From the NCBI GenBank assembly GCA_029237615.1, contig JAQNCM010000146.1:1-32420 (forward strand): a DNA stretch of 32,420 nt, read 5' to 3'. The notes under the pieces are model-generated. The model made no database searches, was not told the DNA's origin, and worked only from the letters and a program-made list of their open reading frames with translations. The first letter of the stretch is position 1. Every line of letters begins with the position of its first letter. Of the stretch, positions 1 through 9,409 are shown in pieces. The stretch comes from Mucilaginibacter sp. GTDB lineage: Bacteria; Bacteroidota; Bacteroidia; Sphingobacteriales; Sphingobacteriaceae. A program made the position numbers and the translations under genes.

Positions 1-1
1 G

Positions 2-271
2 GGGCTTGACGCCTCTTATTTTCTTCGTGTTTCTGTTCAGGGGGGTGGTTGTTCCGGTTTATCATATAATTTAGATTTTGATAACGAAATAAAGAAGGGC
101 GACCAGTTTTTTGAAGACAGGGGAATACGCCTTGCGCTGGATATGAAATCGTTCCTTTACCTGGCCGGAACCGAGCTCGATTTTTCAGATGGATTAAACG
201 GCAAAGGCTTTAACTTTCATAACCCAAATGCAAGCCGCACATGTGGATGCGGGGAAAGTTTCTCGGTATAA
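2..271 (+). CDS. HesB/IscA/ErpA-family iron-sulfur cluster carrier, 5' end truncated by window
   Basis: Frame-2 reading gives GLDASYFLRVSVQGGGCSGLSYNLDFDNEI...NPNASRTCGCGESFSV*; GGCSG and C-terminal CGCG cysteine motifs of A-type carriers. Confidence 0.93.
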   Translation, partial: GLDASYFLRVSVQGGGCSGLSYNLDFDNEIKKGDQFFEDRGIRLALDMKSFLYLAGTELDFSDGLNGKGFNFHNPNASRTCGCGESFSV

Positions 272-293
272 CTTTCATCCGGGATATTTAAAC

Positions 294-323
294 AAAAGAG
301 GCATTTAAACGATGCCTTTTTTT
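294..323 (+). terminator. Rho-independent terminator after the A-type carrier gene
   Basis: Stem AGGCAT/ATGCCT with flanking A-run/T-run (aaaagaggcat ttaaacg atgccttttttt). Confidence 0.75.
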
Positions 324-625
324 GTTTTACCATAAATTACCAACGTAAATTCTAAAATATTGGGGATTATAAATCCCATTGTTTAGAAACTTATCCCCTG
401 TTTTTACAGCACAACATTTTTTTAAATGTTTGCGTAATACACCCGGACCATTTTTACAGTTAAATTTCAGCTCTTTTTAGGTGAATTAAGTTTATAAAAG
501 CTTATTTTATTAGTTTTGGCTATATTGCTACCAATAAATCACTATCCGGTAACCTTTATGTTGAATTGCTTGGTAATTCAAAGTTCCTGGCTTATTTATT
601 GCCAATAATTGATGTTAGTAAAATT

Positions 626-2761
626 ATGAAAAGACTATTACTTATAATTTCTTTTTTTCCATACCTGGCCTTCGCGCAAACATCTGACAAGTACTTGTAT
701 GCCGCCAATCAGAAAGCTGCACATAAAGATTATAAAGCTGCGATAATAGATTTTACCAAAGCGATAGATCTGGATAACAATAATGTAAAAGCATACCTGT
801 ACCGTGGTAACGCTTACGGCAACATTGATGACTATAATGCAGCAATCAGTGATTTTACCAGGGTATTAAGCTTTGACGCAAGCAACGCCACTGTATTTTA
901 TTACAGGGCAAATGCTTATGCCAATATCAAGGATTATAAAAATGCAATAACTGACTTTACAAAAGCGGTTGATCTGGGTTTACATAATGCAAATGTTTTC
1001 CATTACCGCGCCAATGCGAGGATTAACTCAAAAGAATATGCGGCCGGAATAGAAGATTTTACAAGAGCAATTGAAATGGCGCGCGGCGATGCTGAGCTAT
1101 ACGAATACCGTGCTGTTGCAGAGGCAGACCTGGAAGATTATAAAGCAGCTATACGTGATTATGATATTGCAATAAGGCTTAATCCCAATAATGCTGATGT
1201 GTATTTTTACAGAGCCAACTCAAAAGGATCAATTGCTGATTATGATGGTGCATTGGCTGATTATACCACAACTATCAGGATGAACCCTAAAAATGCGGAA
1301 GCAATATTTTACCGGGGAAATATAAAAACCAATACCGGAAATTACCGGGGCGCTATTGACGATTATAAAAAAGCGTTGGCACTGGATCCTAATTTGCCAA
1401 ACATCTATTATTATCTTGCTAAGGCTGCAAGCAATACATCAGACAACAGGGAGGCAATTGAATATTTTAATAAGGCTATCCACGCAAACCCTAATAATGC
1501 GGAACTGTACCTTTACCGCGGTATTTCAAAAAACAAGCTCAACGATACCCTGGAGGCATTGGCAGATTATGATAAAGCGCTGCAACTTGATCCTAAACTT
1601 TCAAGAGCTTATCAAAACCGCGGAGATTTGAAGATAGCACAAAAAAATTATCATGGTGCATTAACGGATGCCGACTCTGCGATTATGTACCTTACCGACA
1701 ATGACGGATACGCTTATATAACCAGGGCAAAAGCTAAAACTGCCCTGCGGGATACAGCCGGCGCTATAGTCGATTATAACATTGCCATAAAAGCAAATAG
1801 CAAAAATGCCAATGCTTATACCGGCCGTGGTGAAGTAAGGGCTATGATGACCGACTACAAGGGCGCCCTGGAAGATTTAAACAGATCAATTGAATTGTAT
1901 CCCGGAAACGCTTATGCATATGAAAATCTTGGAAAGGTAAAAAGCAAACTTGGCGATAAAAAAGGAGCTATACATGATTTTAGAAGGCAACTTGAACTTG
2001 ATCCCAAAAACAGTGAGGCATATCTGAGGCTAGGGAGAGAACTGATTGCAGATCATCAATATACCGAGGCGATAAAGCTTTTTGATAAAGCAATTACCCT
2101 GGGTGTAAAGAATGGCAAGTTTTATATAGAGCGCGGTATAGCTAAAGGTGATTTGGGAAATACGCAGGAAGCAATGGCCGATTTTAAACAAGCGATGACA
2201 CTGGACACCCTGCTGGTTTCTATCGCAGAAGCAAATATCGGTAATATGAAAATAAGTCTTAAAGATTACGATGGCGCCGCCGCAGAACTTGAAAAAGCGC
2301 TTCATCGGGATCAGAATAATGAAGAGGCTTATTTTTACAGGGCTAATTTAAAAATGATTAAAAAGGATTACCAGGGCGCTGTGTACGATTTTGTCACTGT
2401 TTTATTAATTAACCCCGAGAATATCAAAACTTACGCTTATCGTGGCCTTGCCGAAAGTTATTTACCGGATACCGCAGGAATGCGGCTTGATTTTTTACGT
2501 GCAATAAAATTGACACCGGGTGATGAAAATAATTATATTTTATTTGGCAAGGCAAAAATCAATTTAAAAGACAACAGCGGTGCAATGAAGGATTTTACAA
2601 CCGCAGTTGAGATGAACGATAAAAACTACGACGCGTGGTTAAACCGGGGGCTTTTAAAACTAACCACGAACGATAAAACCGGTAGCTGTAACGATTTAAA
2701 TAAATCTTTAGCACTGGGATCAAAAGATGCTGCCGACGAAATTAAAAAACATTGCCGGTAG
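626..2761 (+). CDS. Secreted/periplasmic tetratricopeptide-repeat protein (many tandem TPRs)
   Basis: ORF 566..2761; internal ATG at 626 gives signal peptide MKRLLLIISFFPYLAFAQ, followed by repeated A-x-x-DYxxAIxDFxxAIxLxPxNAxxYxYRGxxK units. Confidence 0.9.
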   Translation: MKRLLLIISFFPYLAFAQTSDKYLYAANQKAAHKDYKAAIIDFTKAIDLDNNNVKAYLYRGNAYGNIDDYNAAISDFTRVLSFDASNATVFYYRANAYANIKDYKNAITDFTKAVDLGLHNANVFHYRANARINSKEYAAGIEDFTRAIEMARGDAELYEYRAVAEADLEDYKAAIRDYDIAIRLNPNNADVYFYRANSKGSIADYDGALADYTTTIRMNPKNAEAIFYRGNIKTNTGNYRGAIDDYKKALALDPNLPNIYYYLAKAASNTSDNREAIEYFNKAIHANPNNAELYLYRGISKNKLNDTLEALADYDKALQLDPKLSRAYQNRGDLKIAQKNYHGALTDADSAIMYLTDNDGYAYITRAKAKTALRDTAGAIVDYNIAIKANSKNANAYTGRGEVRAMMTDYKGALEDLNRSIELYPGNAYAYENLGKVKSKLGDKKGAIHDFRRQLELDPKNSEAYLRLGRELIADHQYTEAIKLFDKAITLGVKNGKFYIERGIAKGDLGNTQEAMADFKQAMTLDTLLVSIAEANIGNMKISLKDYDGAAAELEKALHRDQNNEEAYFYRANLKMIKKDYQGAVYDFVTVLLINPENIKTYAYRGLAESYLPDTAGMRLDFLRAIKLTPGDENNYILFGKAKINLKDNSGAMKDFTTAVEMNDKNYDAWLNRGLLKLTTNDKTGSCNDLNKSLALGSKDAADEIKKHCR

Positions 2762-2771
2762 TTTTTAGTAA

Positions 2772-3935
2772 TCAGTTCACCTCCAACTGGTCTTTTGACG
2801 GAAATACCGGAAATGCTCCGTGCGGTTCGCTTTGATACCAAAACACTACCGAAGCAATATCATCCTGGAGCGGCATATAACGGCCGTCGCTATGCCAGCC
2901 CAAATCCTGGATAGTTACTTTAAGATCTTTTTCAAACCGGATGGGATCGGCAATATGCCAGCGGTATAATCCAAACCGTTGTGCTATGCTATAATGACCA
3001 TCACCCCTGATGACCTGCGGCAGCCCACTGTAGGGGCTGCAAAATTCGGTGTACTGGCTTGTTTCGCCGCCTCCGGGATTCTTGTGATTGCTGTCAAAGT
3101 CATAAGAGCCGCAAAAATAATCTTCGGTGCCGGTACCATTTATAGTAGGGAATTCAGTATCGCCGTCCATAAAAAATTTAATCTCGCCTTCGCCCCACCA
3201 GCCGTTTTTGTTAGAGCCATAAGCTAAATAGGTACCTACATATTGCCCTTTTCCCCTAATGCTGTCAACCAATACATAATCTTTTTTTAATGGCTGCGGG
3301 TTCACCCTCCGGAATTGTGCATGAAAATACCCGGCGTCTTTAGGGACGTCCGTAAGGGTATAATCTACCTGGTAGTATAGCGTCATGTCCTTATCGTCAA
3401 TGTTTTCCATAGTGATGCGGCATTTTTTCCGGAAAGGCATGGGCCAGTAGCAGTTAAATGCACTACCGGGGTTTACTACCACCGGCAGTGATTGCAAGGC
3501 GGAGTATTTGCCCCATCCCATACAAAAAAAATCGCCAACCGGTGCTTCCACAGATGGTGTTGTTTCATCATCCCAATAAAACCGGATAATGGAATAACGC
3601 CAGTTCCCCGTTGGTGTCATCCAAATGTGCTGAACCGCCCCGCTGCCGTCAATTTCAGCTACCGTATAAGTAGTGTGCTTTTTTATAACTACGCTCGGGC
3701 TAATTTTCCATTTCTGGCCAAGCTCGCGGGCAGGCCAGGCACCGGTGCCCGTTTTGGCGATGCCGCCTTTTCCTTTTTCGCCATTAAAGTTTTCTGGACT
3801 GATTGATCTTGTCTTTGCGTCGGATAAACGGTAAAGATTTCCGATGTTCACCCCTAAACCATTGAACTTTTCCTGCGCACTTACCGAAAGGGCAAGCAGG
3901 ATAATTATCCAGGTAATAAAAACAGACTTTTTCAT
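2772..3935 (-). CDS. DUF2961-domain (GH172-like) secreted glycoside hydrolase candidate
   Basis: ORF 2772..3968; start MKKSVFITWIIILLALSVSAQ at 3935 gives signal peptide; motifs GAVQHIWMT, NGTGTEDYFCGSYDF, QYTEFCSPYSGLP typical of DUF2961. Confidence 0.85.
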   Translation of the reverse strand: MKKSVFITWIIILLALSVSAQEKFNGLGVNIGNLYRLSDAKTRSISPENFNGEKGKGGIAKTGTGAWPARELGQKWKISPSVVIKKHTTYTVAEIDGSGAVQHIWMTPTGNWRYSIIRFYWDDETTPSVEAPVGDFFCMGWGKYSALQSLPVVVNPGSAFNCYWPMPFRKKCRITMENIDDKDMTLYYQVDYTLTDVPKDAGYFHAQFRRVNPQPLKKDYVLVDSIRGKGQYVGTYLAYGSNKNGWWGEGEIKFFMDGDTEFPTINGTGTEDYFCGSYDFDSNHKNPGGGETSQYTEFCSPYSGLPQVIRGDGHYSIAQRFGLYRWHIADPIRFEKDLKVTIQDLGWHSDGRYMPLQDDIASVVFWYQSEPHGAFPVFPSKDQLEVN

Positions 3936-3985
3936 ATTATTAAGGTTACCGTATTTCACACATTTCAAAAATAAAATCCACTCTA

Positions 3986-4082
3986 TGTCATTTGGACGAG
4001 GAACGAGGAGAAAACTTGTACAACAGGCATAGCGGGCTTGTATTGTCGTATAAGATTTCCCTCTATCGTTCTAAATGACGTT
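3986..4082. repeat. MITE/REP-like imperfect inverted repeat (about 97 bp)
   Basis: Left end TGTCATTTGGACGAGGAACGAGGAGAAAACTTGTAC pairs imperfectly with right end (reverse complement) CGTCATTTAGAACGATAGAGGGAAATCTTATAC. Confidence 0.7.
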
Positions 4083-4920
4083 CATTTTTAAGCTTATAAA
4101 ATTCTATTGCGTTAAGTCCCCAAAATTGTGCTTGCTCATCAGCCGATAATTTAGATGTATAGTTTTTAACGACCGACAGCATTTGCTGGTAACCTCCAGC
4201 TACGTTACAAACCGGCCAGTCTGACCCAAACATCAGCCTTTTTGAACCAAAAGCCTCAAATACAATATCCAGGTAAGGGTCAAAATCTGCTAGCACCCAA
4301 TTGTTCCAATCGGCTTCTGTTATTATACCGGATACTTTGCACCATACATTTTCGTATTTAGCTAAAGCCTTGATACCCTTTCCCCATCTTTCGATGTTTT
4401 TGTTTTTAATGTCCGGCTTGGCAATATGGTCGATCACAAATGGTTGACCCGGAAAAGCCTTTACAAACTGATGCGTATATCCCAGCTGATCAGGGAAAAT
4501 CAGGATGTCGTAGGTAAAATCATATCTTTTTAAAGTACGGATGCCATTCATAAATTTAGGGGTGAGCATCATCGCCCTGTCCGGTTCACCCTGCAACACA
4601 TGCCGGAAGCCTTTTAATTTTTTAAATTCTTTATACTGCTCTATCTGTTTACCAACATCATTCGCCTGCAGGTCAACCCAACCAACTACACCTTTTATAA
4701 AATCATTATTATCAGCAAGAGAAAGCAGGAACTCAGTTTCCGCCGTAGATTGGTCGGCTTGTACTGCAATACAGCCGTCGATTCCATGTTTATCTAATAT
4801 CGGTTTAATGTCATCAGGATAGAAATCCTTTTGTATAGCAGTCATAGCATCACCTATCCAGCTGTCTCTAACCGGGTCAAATTTCCAAAAATGCTGATGG
4901 GCATCTACTTTTATTGCCAT
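4063..4920 (-). CDS. Amidohydrolase-family protein, L-fuconolactonase-like
   Basis: MAIKVDAHQHFWKFDPVRDSWIGDAM..., VIDHIAKPDIK, RLMFGSDWPVCNVAGGY: amidohydrolase_2/fuconolactonase signatures. Confidence 0.88.
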   Translation of the reverse strand: MAIKVDAHQHFWKFDPVRDSWIGDAMTAIQKDFYPDDIKPILDKHGIDGCIAVQADQSTAETEFLLSLADNNDFIKGVVGWVDLQANDVGKQIEQYKEFKKLKGFRHVLQGEPDRAMMLTPKFMNGIRTLKRYDFTYDILIFPDQLGYTHQFVKAFPGQPFVIDHIAKPDIKNKNIERWGKGIKALAKYENVWCKVSGIITEADWNNWVLADFDPYLDIVFEAFGSKRLMFGSDWPVCNVAGGYQQMLSVVKNYTSKLSADEQAQFWGLNAIEFYKLKNERHLER

Positions 4921-4970
4921 TTACAATTAACTAAATCAACGTAATCAACCACTCACTCAATCAACTTACA

Positions 4971-5759
4971 TTACGCATTCGCCAGCGCCCTGTCCAGGTG
5001 TACATATCCGCCATCAACATAAATAAGCTGGCCTGTAGTATGGCTTGATCGCTCAGATAATAAAAAGGCGGTCATATCGGCTATTTCGGCTGCTGTGGTC
5101 ATCCGGTTACCCAGCGGGATTTTCGCTTTTATTTCATCCAGCTTTGCTTCCGGATCAGGCAGCGTTTTTATCCAGTTCTCATATAATGGCGTCCAGCACT
5201 CAGCAACCACAATTGCATTAACCCTGATACCATATTTCAACAATTCAACCGCCCATTCGCGGGTTAGTGCATTACGGCCGCCATTGGCAGCAGCGTATCC
5301 GGAAGTACTTCCCTGCCCTGTATCCGCCGTTTTTGAGGTGATATTTAGGATTGCACCCTTTGATTTCTTTAGTTCCGGCAAAGCAAAATGAGCCATCAGG
5401 TAATAGTGTACCATATTTTTATGCAGCGAAGCCATAAATCGCTCATAGTCGCCGTTCTCTAATCCCACACCATCATTTACACCGGCATTATTTACAAGCC
5501 CTTCTATCCGCCCAAATTGTTGCAGCGTTGCATTGATTGCTTTCTCACAGGCAGCCGGTTCTGTCAGTTCGGCCACTACCTGGAAAGCTTTTCCACCTTC
5601 AGCTTCAACAGCCTGTATGCATTTTATGTTATCAGCTTCGCTCCTGCCTGCAATTACCGGGATAGCGCCTTCTCTGGCTAATACTTTTACGATCCCCTCA
5701 CCTATTCCCTTTGCGCCACCGGTGACAATAATGACTTTGTTTGTTAATTCCAGATCCAT
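4971..5759 (-). CDS. SDR-family oxidoreductase, L-fucose dehydrogenase-like
   Basis: TGGAKGIGEGI cofactor motif, NNAG, S-x12-Y; REWAVELLKYGIRVNAIVVAECWTPLYENW; located beside FucP-type permease. Confidence 0.85.
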   Translation of the reverse strand: MDLELTNKVIIVTGGAKGIGEGIVKVLAREGAIPVIAGRSEADNIKCIQAVEAEGGKAFQVVAELTEPAACEKAINATLQQFGRIEGLVNNAGVNDGVGLENGDYERFMASLHKNMVHYYLMAHFALPELKKSKGAILNITSKTADTGQGSTSGYAAANGGRNALTREWAVELLKYGIRVNAIVVAECWTPLYENWIKTLPDPEAKLDEIKAKIPLGNRMTTAAEIADMTAFLLSERSSHTTGQLIYVDGGYVHLDRALANA

Positions 5760-5768
5760 AATTTTCCA

Positions 5769-7046
5769 TTAATGTGAAACTACCATTGTTAACTTTTCAA
5801 CTCTCAAATTCAGGTACGCGAAATAAAATATATAAGCAAAACAAACCCCGGGAACCAAATAAGCATATTGAATATTGCTCATATCAGATATCTGGCCCAT
5901 AATGGCCGGAAATATTGCTCCGCCAACAATCCCCATAATAACAAAAGATGAGCCCAGTTTGGTTTTAGCGCCCAGCCCGCGTATACTTAATGAAAATATA
6001 GTTGGAAACATGATCGACATAAAAAAGCCGACACCGATCAGCGCGTAAACTGAAATTTGTGAATGCGATAAAACAGCCAGCAAAATAAGCAGCACATTAA
6101 TTGCACTGTATGTTGCAAGCAATTTTACAGGGCTTATAAATTTCATTAAAAATGTGCCGCTGATTCGTCCGAAAAGAAACCCCAAGGTAGCTGCCGACAA
6201 AAAGGCTGCCGCAGACTTTTCTCCCATTCCTACTACCCTTTCAGAAAATCGGATAAAAAAACTAAAAACGCAGGCCTGCGCACCAACATAGAACAATTCG
6301 GCTACTGCACCCGACATTAATTTCTTTTCCTTAAATAATACCCGCGATTGCTGCCAAAGCGATTTTGTTTGACTTTCGGCACTGTCATTATTGTGCTCAG
6401 CAATCTCGGGCAATTGGGTTCGGTATATCAGTATGGCTACCAATAGCACCACAAACCCAATTATTAAATAAGGTATTTGAACGGCAGAGGCTTCCTTATT
6501 TAAATAGCTGTTTAACTGACCTGCCGACATGGATGCCGTTTGATCAGCCGTTAAATTTTTGCCTGATAGAATAAACATACCGCCCAGGAACGGAGCAAGT
6601 GATGCAGCCATACCATTAAAGGATTGAGACAGGTTGATCCGGAATGCAGCAGTTTCCGGATCACCTAAAACAGTTATGTAAGGGTTAGCGGCAGTCTCCA
6701 AGAATGCAGCACCGCTGAATATTACAAACAAAGCCCCCAGGAAGAATATATAACTCCTGGCTGCGGCAGCCGGATAAAATAAAAATGCACCGCATGCAAA
6801 AAGGATCAGTCCTAACAGTATTCCGCCCTTGTAGCCATATCTCTTCATAAACTGTGCAGCAGGAATAGCCAGCAAAAAATAAGCAGCATAAGATGCTGAA
6901 TCGATATAAGACGATTGCAGATCGCTTAACTGGCACGCTTTTTTAAGATGCGGAATTAAAATCGGATTGAGGTTCAAGGCAAATCCCCATATAAAAAATA
7001 AGGAAGTAACGAGTGCTATAGCAACCAGGTTTTTATTTTTCGACAT
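5769..7046 (-). CDS. fucP: MFS sugar permease, L-fucose:H+ symporter FucP family
   Basis: TSLFFIWGFALNLNPILIPHLKKACQLSDLQSSYIDSASYAAYFLLAIPAAQFMKRYGYKGGI matches FucP N-terminus. Confidence 0.9.
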   Translation of the reverse strand: MSKNKNLVAIALVTSLFFIWGFALNLNPILIPHLKKACQLSDLQSSYIDSASYAAYFLLAIPAAQFMKRYGYKGGILLGLILFACGAFLFYPAAAARSYIFFLGALFVIFSGAAFLETAANPYITVLGDPETAAFRINLSQSFNGMAASLAPFLGGMFILSGKNLTADQTASMSAGQLNSYLNKEASAVQIPYLIIGFVVLLVAILIYRTQLPEIAEHNNDSAESQTKSLWQQSRVLFKEKKLMSGAVAELFYVGAQACVFSFFIRFSERVVGMGEKSAAAFLSAATLGFLFGRISGTFLMKFISPVKLLATYSAINVLLILLAVLSHSQISVYALIGVGFFMSIMFPTIFSLSIRGLGAKTKLGSSFVIMGIVGGAIFPAIMGQISDMSNIQYAYLVPGVCFAYIFYFAYLNLRVEKLTMVVSH

Positions 7047-7137
7047 GAAACGGGTAACAGTTAGTGTTTGAACTGAGGCAAGGCATGAGGCTTTGCGCTT
7101 TCTGCTTCCTCCTTAATTGGCGCCCTCAATATAATTA

Positions 7138-8367
7138 TTAAAATGCAGCTTGTATATCACGAAGTGAAATTCCTAAAGTTTTTAATGCAATTTGATTGAG
7201 TTCGGCCTTGTCGCCGATAAAATGAAAAACGCTGTGACGGTGTGAAAGGACTTCATTTGGTTTTAAAAACGCTGCCGGAGATACACTTTCTATTTCATAA
7301 AACGGCCCCAGCTGCGTACCATCGGCAAGCGGGCCATCATTATAGGCATTAACGGCATCGCCAATAAAAGGATCTTTATCTGTTCTCCATTCCTGGTTAA
7401 GGTAAGTGGATTTGGCATCCATGGTAAACAATGTGATAGTTAAAACATTATTTTGAGCATCATAACTCCCGGCCATGGTTTTGGCCCGGTTAGGCGGCAT
7501 TCCAAGCTTTCCGCGGGATTTGCCATCGGCTTTAAACAGTAAAATGCCATTATTATATTTTATCCTGTTTTTTGATATTTCGCCAAAGTAATCGGTAGTA
7601 GCTATTTTACCGGTTGCGTCCTTGTTATAAGGCACCACGATCACTGTTCTTTGTGAAGGGGCAAACATATCCAGGTTCCATAAACAGGGTGCGCCGCTTT
7701 GCCGGTTCCAGGCATTGTTACCCGAATTAATAATGGTATTTATCGTAGTAAAGGCAACAGATTTTATGTTGTTGTCCAAATCAACACTTAGCATCTTTTT
7801 TACATCGGCCGGTTCAAGCATTTCGATATCGCGTACTAAATCTATTATAAATATCGTCCCTGCATAATTCATCATCCTGGTTGATTTACTGAGAGACGCT
7901 TTTTTATCGCTGCTGGCGGTTAGCCTCCAGTTTTCAAAATCAACAGCAGCCGGCGTATGCCAGTAGGCAAATTCCATTTTTGAGCCTGGTTTAAAAAAGA
8001 GGGCGAATTTGCTACCCTCCGGCCCCAGCCATAAACGGTCTTCTCCCCCATAGGCATTCATGTGCGCGTCCAGCGACTTTTGATCAAAGGTTTTATAGTT
8101 TATCCACCCAAAGCTTTTACCATTTAAGCCGCCTGCGGTAGATGTAAATACCTTTGCCTGGTATTTAGGTGAGATTATTACCTGACCATTGCCGTCCTTG
8201 CTGTTCAATACGATTACGCTGTCCTTTTGCCTCAAAAAATCAAGGTCAGACCCAAAAGAGCCCTTCGGATATTCACTTTCCATAGTTTGACCTTTCGGGG
8301 CTTTTGTTTTACAGGAGTTTAAAGAAATTATTGTTATAATGATGATTAAAGTCCGGACGCACCTCAT
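7138..8367 (-). CDS. DUF6786-like lipoprotein of unknown function
   Basis: Long ORF with lipobox-like LNSC after a hydrophobic N-terminus; GGEDRLWLGPEG motif; family name from recall. Confidence 0.7.
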   Translation of the reverse strand: MRCVRTLIIIITIISLNSCKTKAPKGQTMESEYPKGSFGSDLDFLRQKDSVIVLNSKDGNGQVIISPKYQAKVFTSTAGGLNGKSFGWINYKTFDQKSLDAHMNAYGGEDRLWLGPEGSKFALFFKPGSKMEFAYWHTPAAVDFENWRLTASSDKKASLSKSTRMMNYAGTIFIIDLVRDIEMLEPADVKKMLSVDLDNNIKSVAFTTINTIINSGNNAWNRQSGAPCLWNLDMFAPSQRTVIVVPYNKDATGKIATTDYFGEISKNRIKYNNGILLFKADGKSRGKLGMPPNRAKTMAGSYDAQNNVLTITLFTMDAKSTYLNQEWRTDKDPFIGDAVNAYNDGPLADGTQLGPFYEIESVSPAAFLKPNEVLSHRHSVFHFIGDKAELNQIALKTLGISLRDIQAAF

Positions 8368-8368
8368 A

Positions 8369-9235
8369 TTAGCTTGTTTTATGTTTTGGATTGATTCCTA
8401 TAGTGTTTATAAGCGTTCCGGGTCCGTCAATGCTGATCTCCACTAAATCGCCCTCCTGTAAGGTAAAATCAGGCGATGGCACCAGGCAGGTACCCGTCAT
8501 GAGGAAACAACCATATGGGAAATCACACTCACTGAATAAATAAGAAGTTAATTCGGTAAAGGAACGTTTTATTTGCGACACTTTGGTAGCGTCCTCGTAA
8601 TGAATAGTCCCCTCCCTTTTTATGATCATTTTTATAGCAGTTTCGGGCGGTATTGGTGAAGATGTAACGTATAAACAAGGCCCCAATGCAGCACTTTTCT
8701 GGTAAATTTTAGCCTGCGGCAGATACAAGGCGTTCTCGCCTTCAATGCTCCGGGAGCTCATGTCGTTTCCTATGGTATAACCCTGAATGTTGCCGTTTGA
8801 ATTGATGAACAGCGTGAGTTCCGGTTCAGGCACGTTCCATTGGGAATCTTTTCGTATATAAACTTCCTGCTGATGACCTGAAACCCTGGAAGCTATTGCT
8901 TTGAAAAACAGCTCGGGACGGACGGCATCATATACCCTGTCATATAAACTTGCTGCACCGGAGCTTTGGGATTCTTCCATGCGGGCGTCCCGGCTTTTTA
9001 AATAAGTCACCCCAGCAGCCCAAACTTCCTGCTGCGCAATCGGAGGCAGTATAGCGTTATCATCCAACCATTTCGATTGTTCATCTCTGTTAAGCAGGTT
9101 TGCTGTTTTAATTTCGGATAACAGGAAATCCGCCAGATCATCCCGGTTAATTAGCAGGTCCCAGGGTTCATCTATAACATACATTGCGTCATGATAATCA
9201 AGCACAATACCGCTTTTGGTGTTATATAATTTCAT
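8369..9235 (-). CDS. Fumarylacetoacetate hydrolase-family protein (2-keto-3-deoxy-sugar-acid processing type)
   Basis: EVWAAGVTYLKSRDARMEES...YDRVYDAVRPELFFKA, PEPELTLFINSNGNIQGYTIGNDMSSRSIEGEN: FAH fold signatures. Confidence 0.87.
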   Translation of the reverse strand: MKLYNTKSGIVLDYHDAMYVIDEPWDLLINRDDLADFLLSEIKTANLLNRDEQSKWLDDNAILPPIAQQEVWAAGVTYLKSRDARMEESQSSGAASLYDRVYDAVRPELFFKAIASRVSGHQQEVYIRKDSQWNVPEPELTLFINSNGNIQGYTIGNDMSSRSIEGENALYLPQAKIYQKSAALGPCLYVTSSPIPPETAIKMIIKREGTIHYEDATKVSQIKRSFTELTSYLFSECDFPYGCFLMTGTCLVPSPDFTLQEGDLVEISIDGPGTLINTIGINPKHKTS

Positions 9236-9379
9236 GAATCAAGTTTAAAGAAATTTTTCTTTAGTTTTTGGGTTAGAAATCAATGTAACACTTTAAGGGC
9301 TTGAAGCGTGTAAAACACTATCTAACCCGAATATTACCCCATGACAGGTTATGTGAGTTACATAACGCAGGATGTCAAG

Positions 9380-9409
9380 GAGCCCAGCCGAACCATGTGT
9401 GCTGGGCTC
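9380..9409. terminator. Strong intergenic hairpin, possible terminator for the fdhF-type operon
   Basis: Perfect 9-bp stem GAGCCCAGC/GCTGGGCTC with 12-nt loop; U-tract on the minus strand is poor, so function is uncertain. Confidence 0.4.

Noticed and set aside
363-377. Small hairpin GGGATT-ATA-AATCCC
   Set aside because: Only a 6-bp stem with a 3-nt loop in AT-rich DNA; could be chance and has no linked motif.
1356-1631. Plus-strand ORF within the TPR gene
   Set aside because: Alternative frame of a strong coding sequence; no independent support.
4921-4975. Possible TCAAC-rich tandem repeat between amidohydrolase and SDR genes
   Set aside because: Spacing of TCA units is irregular (9, 8, 4, 4), so no convincing periodicity.
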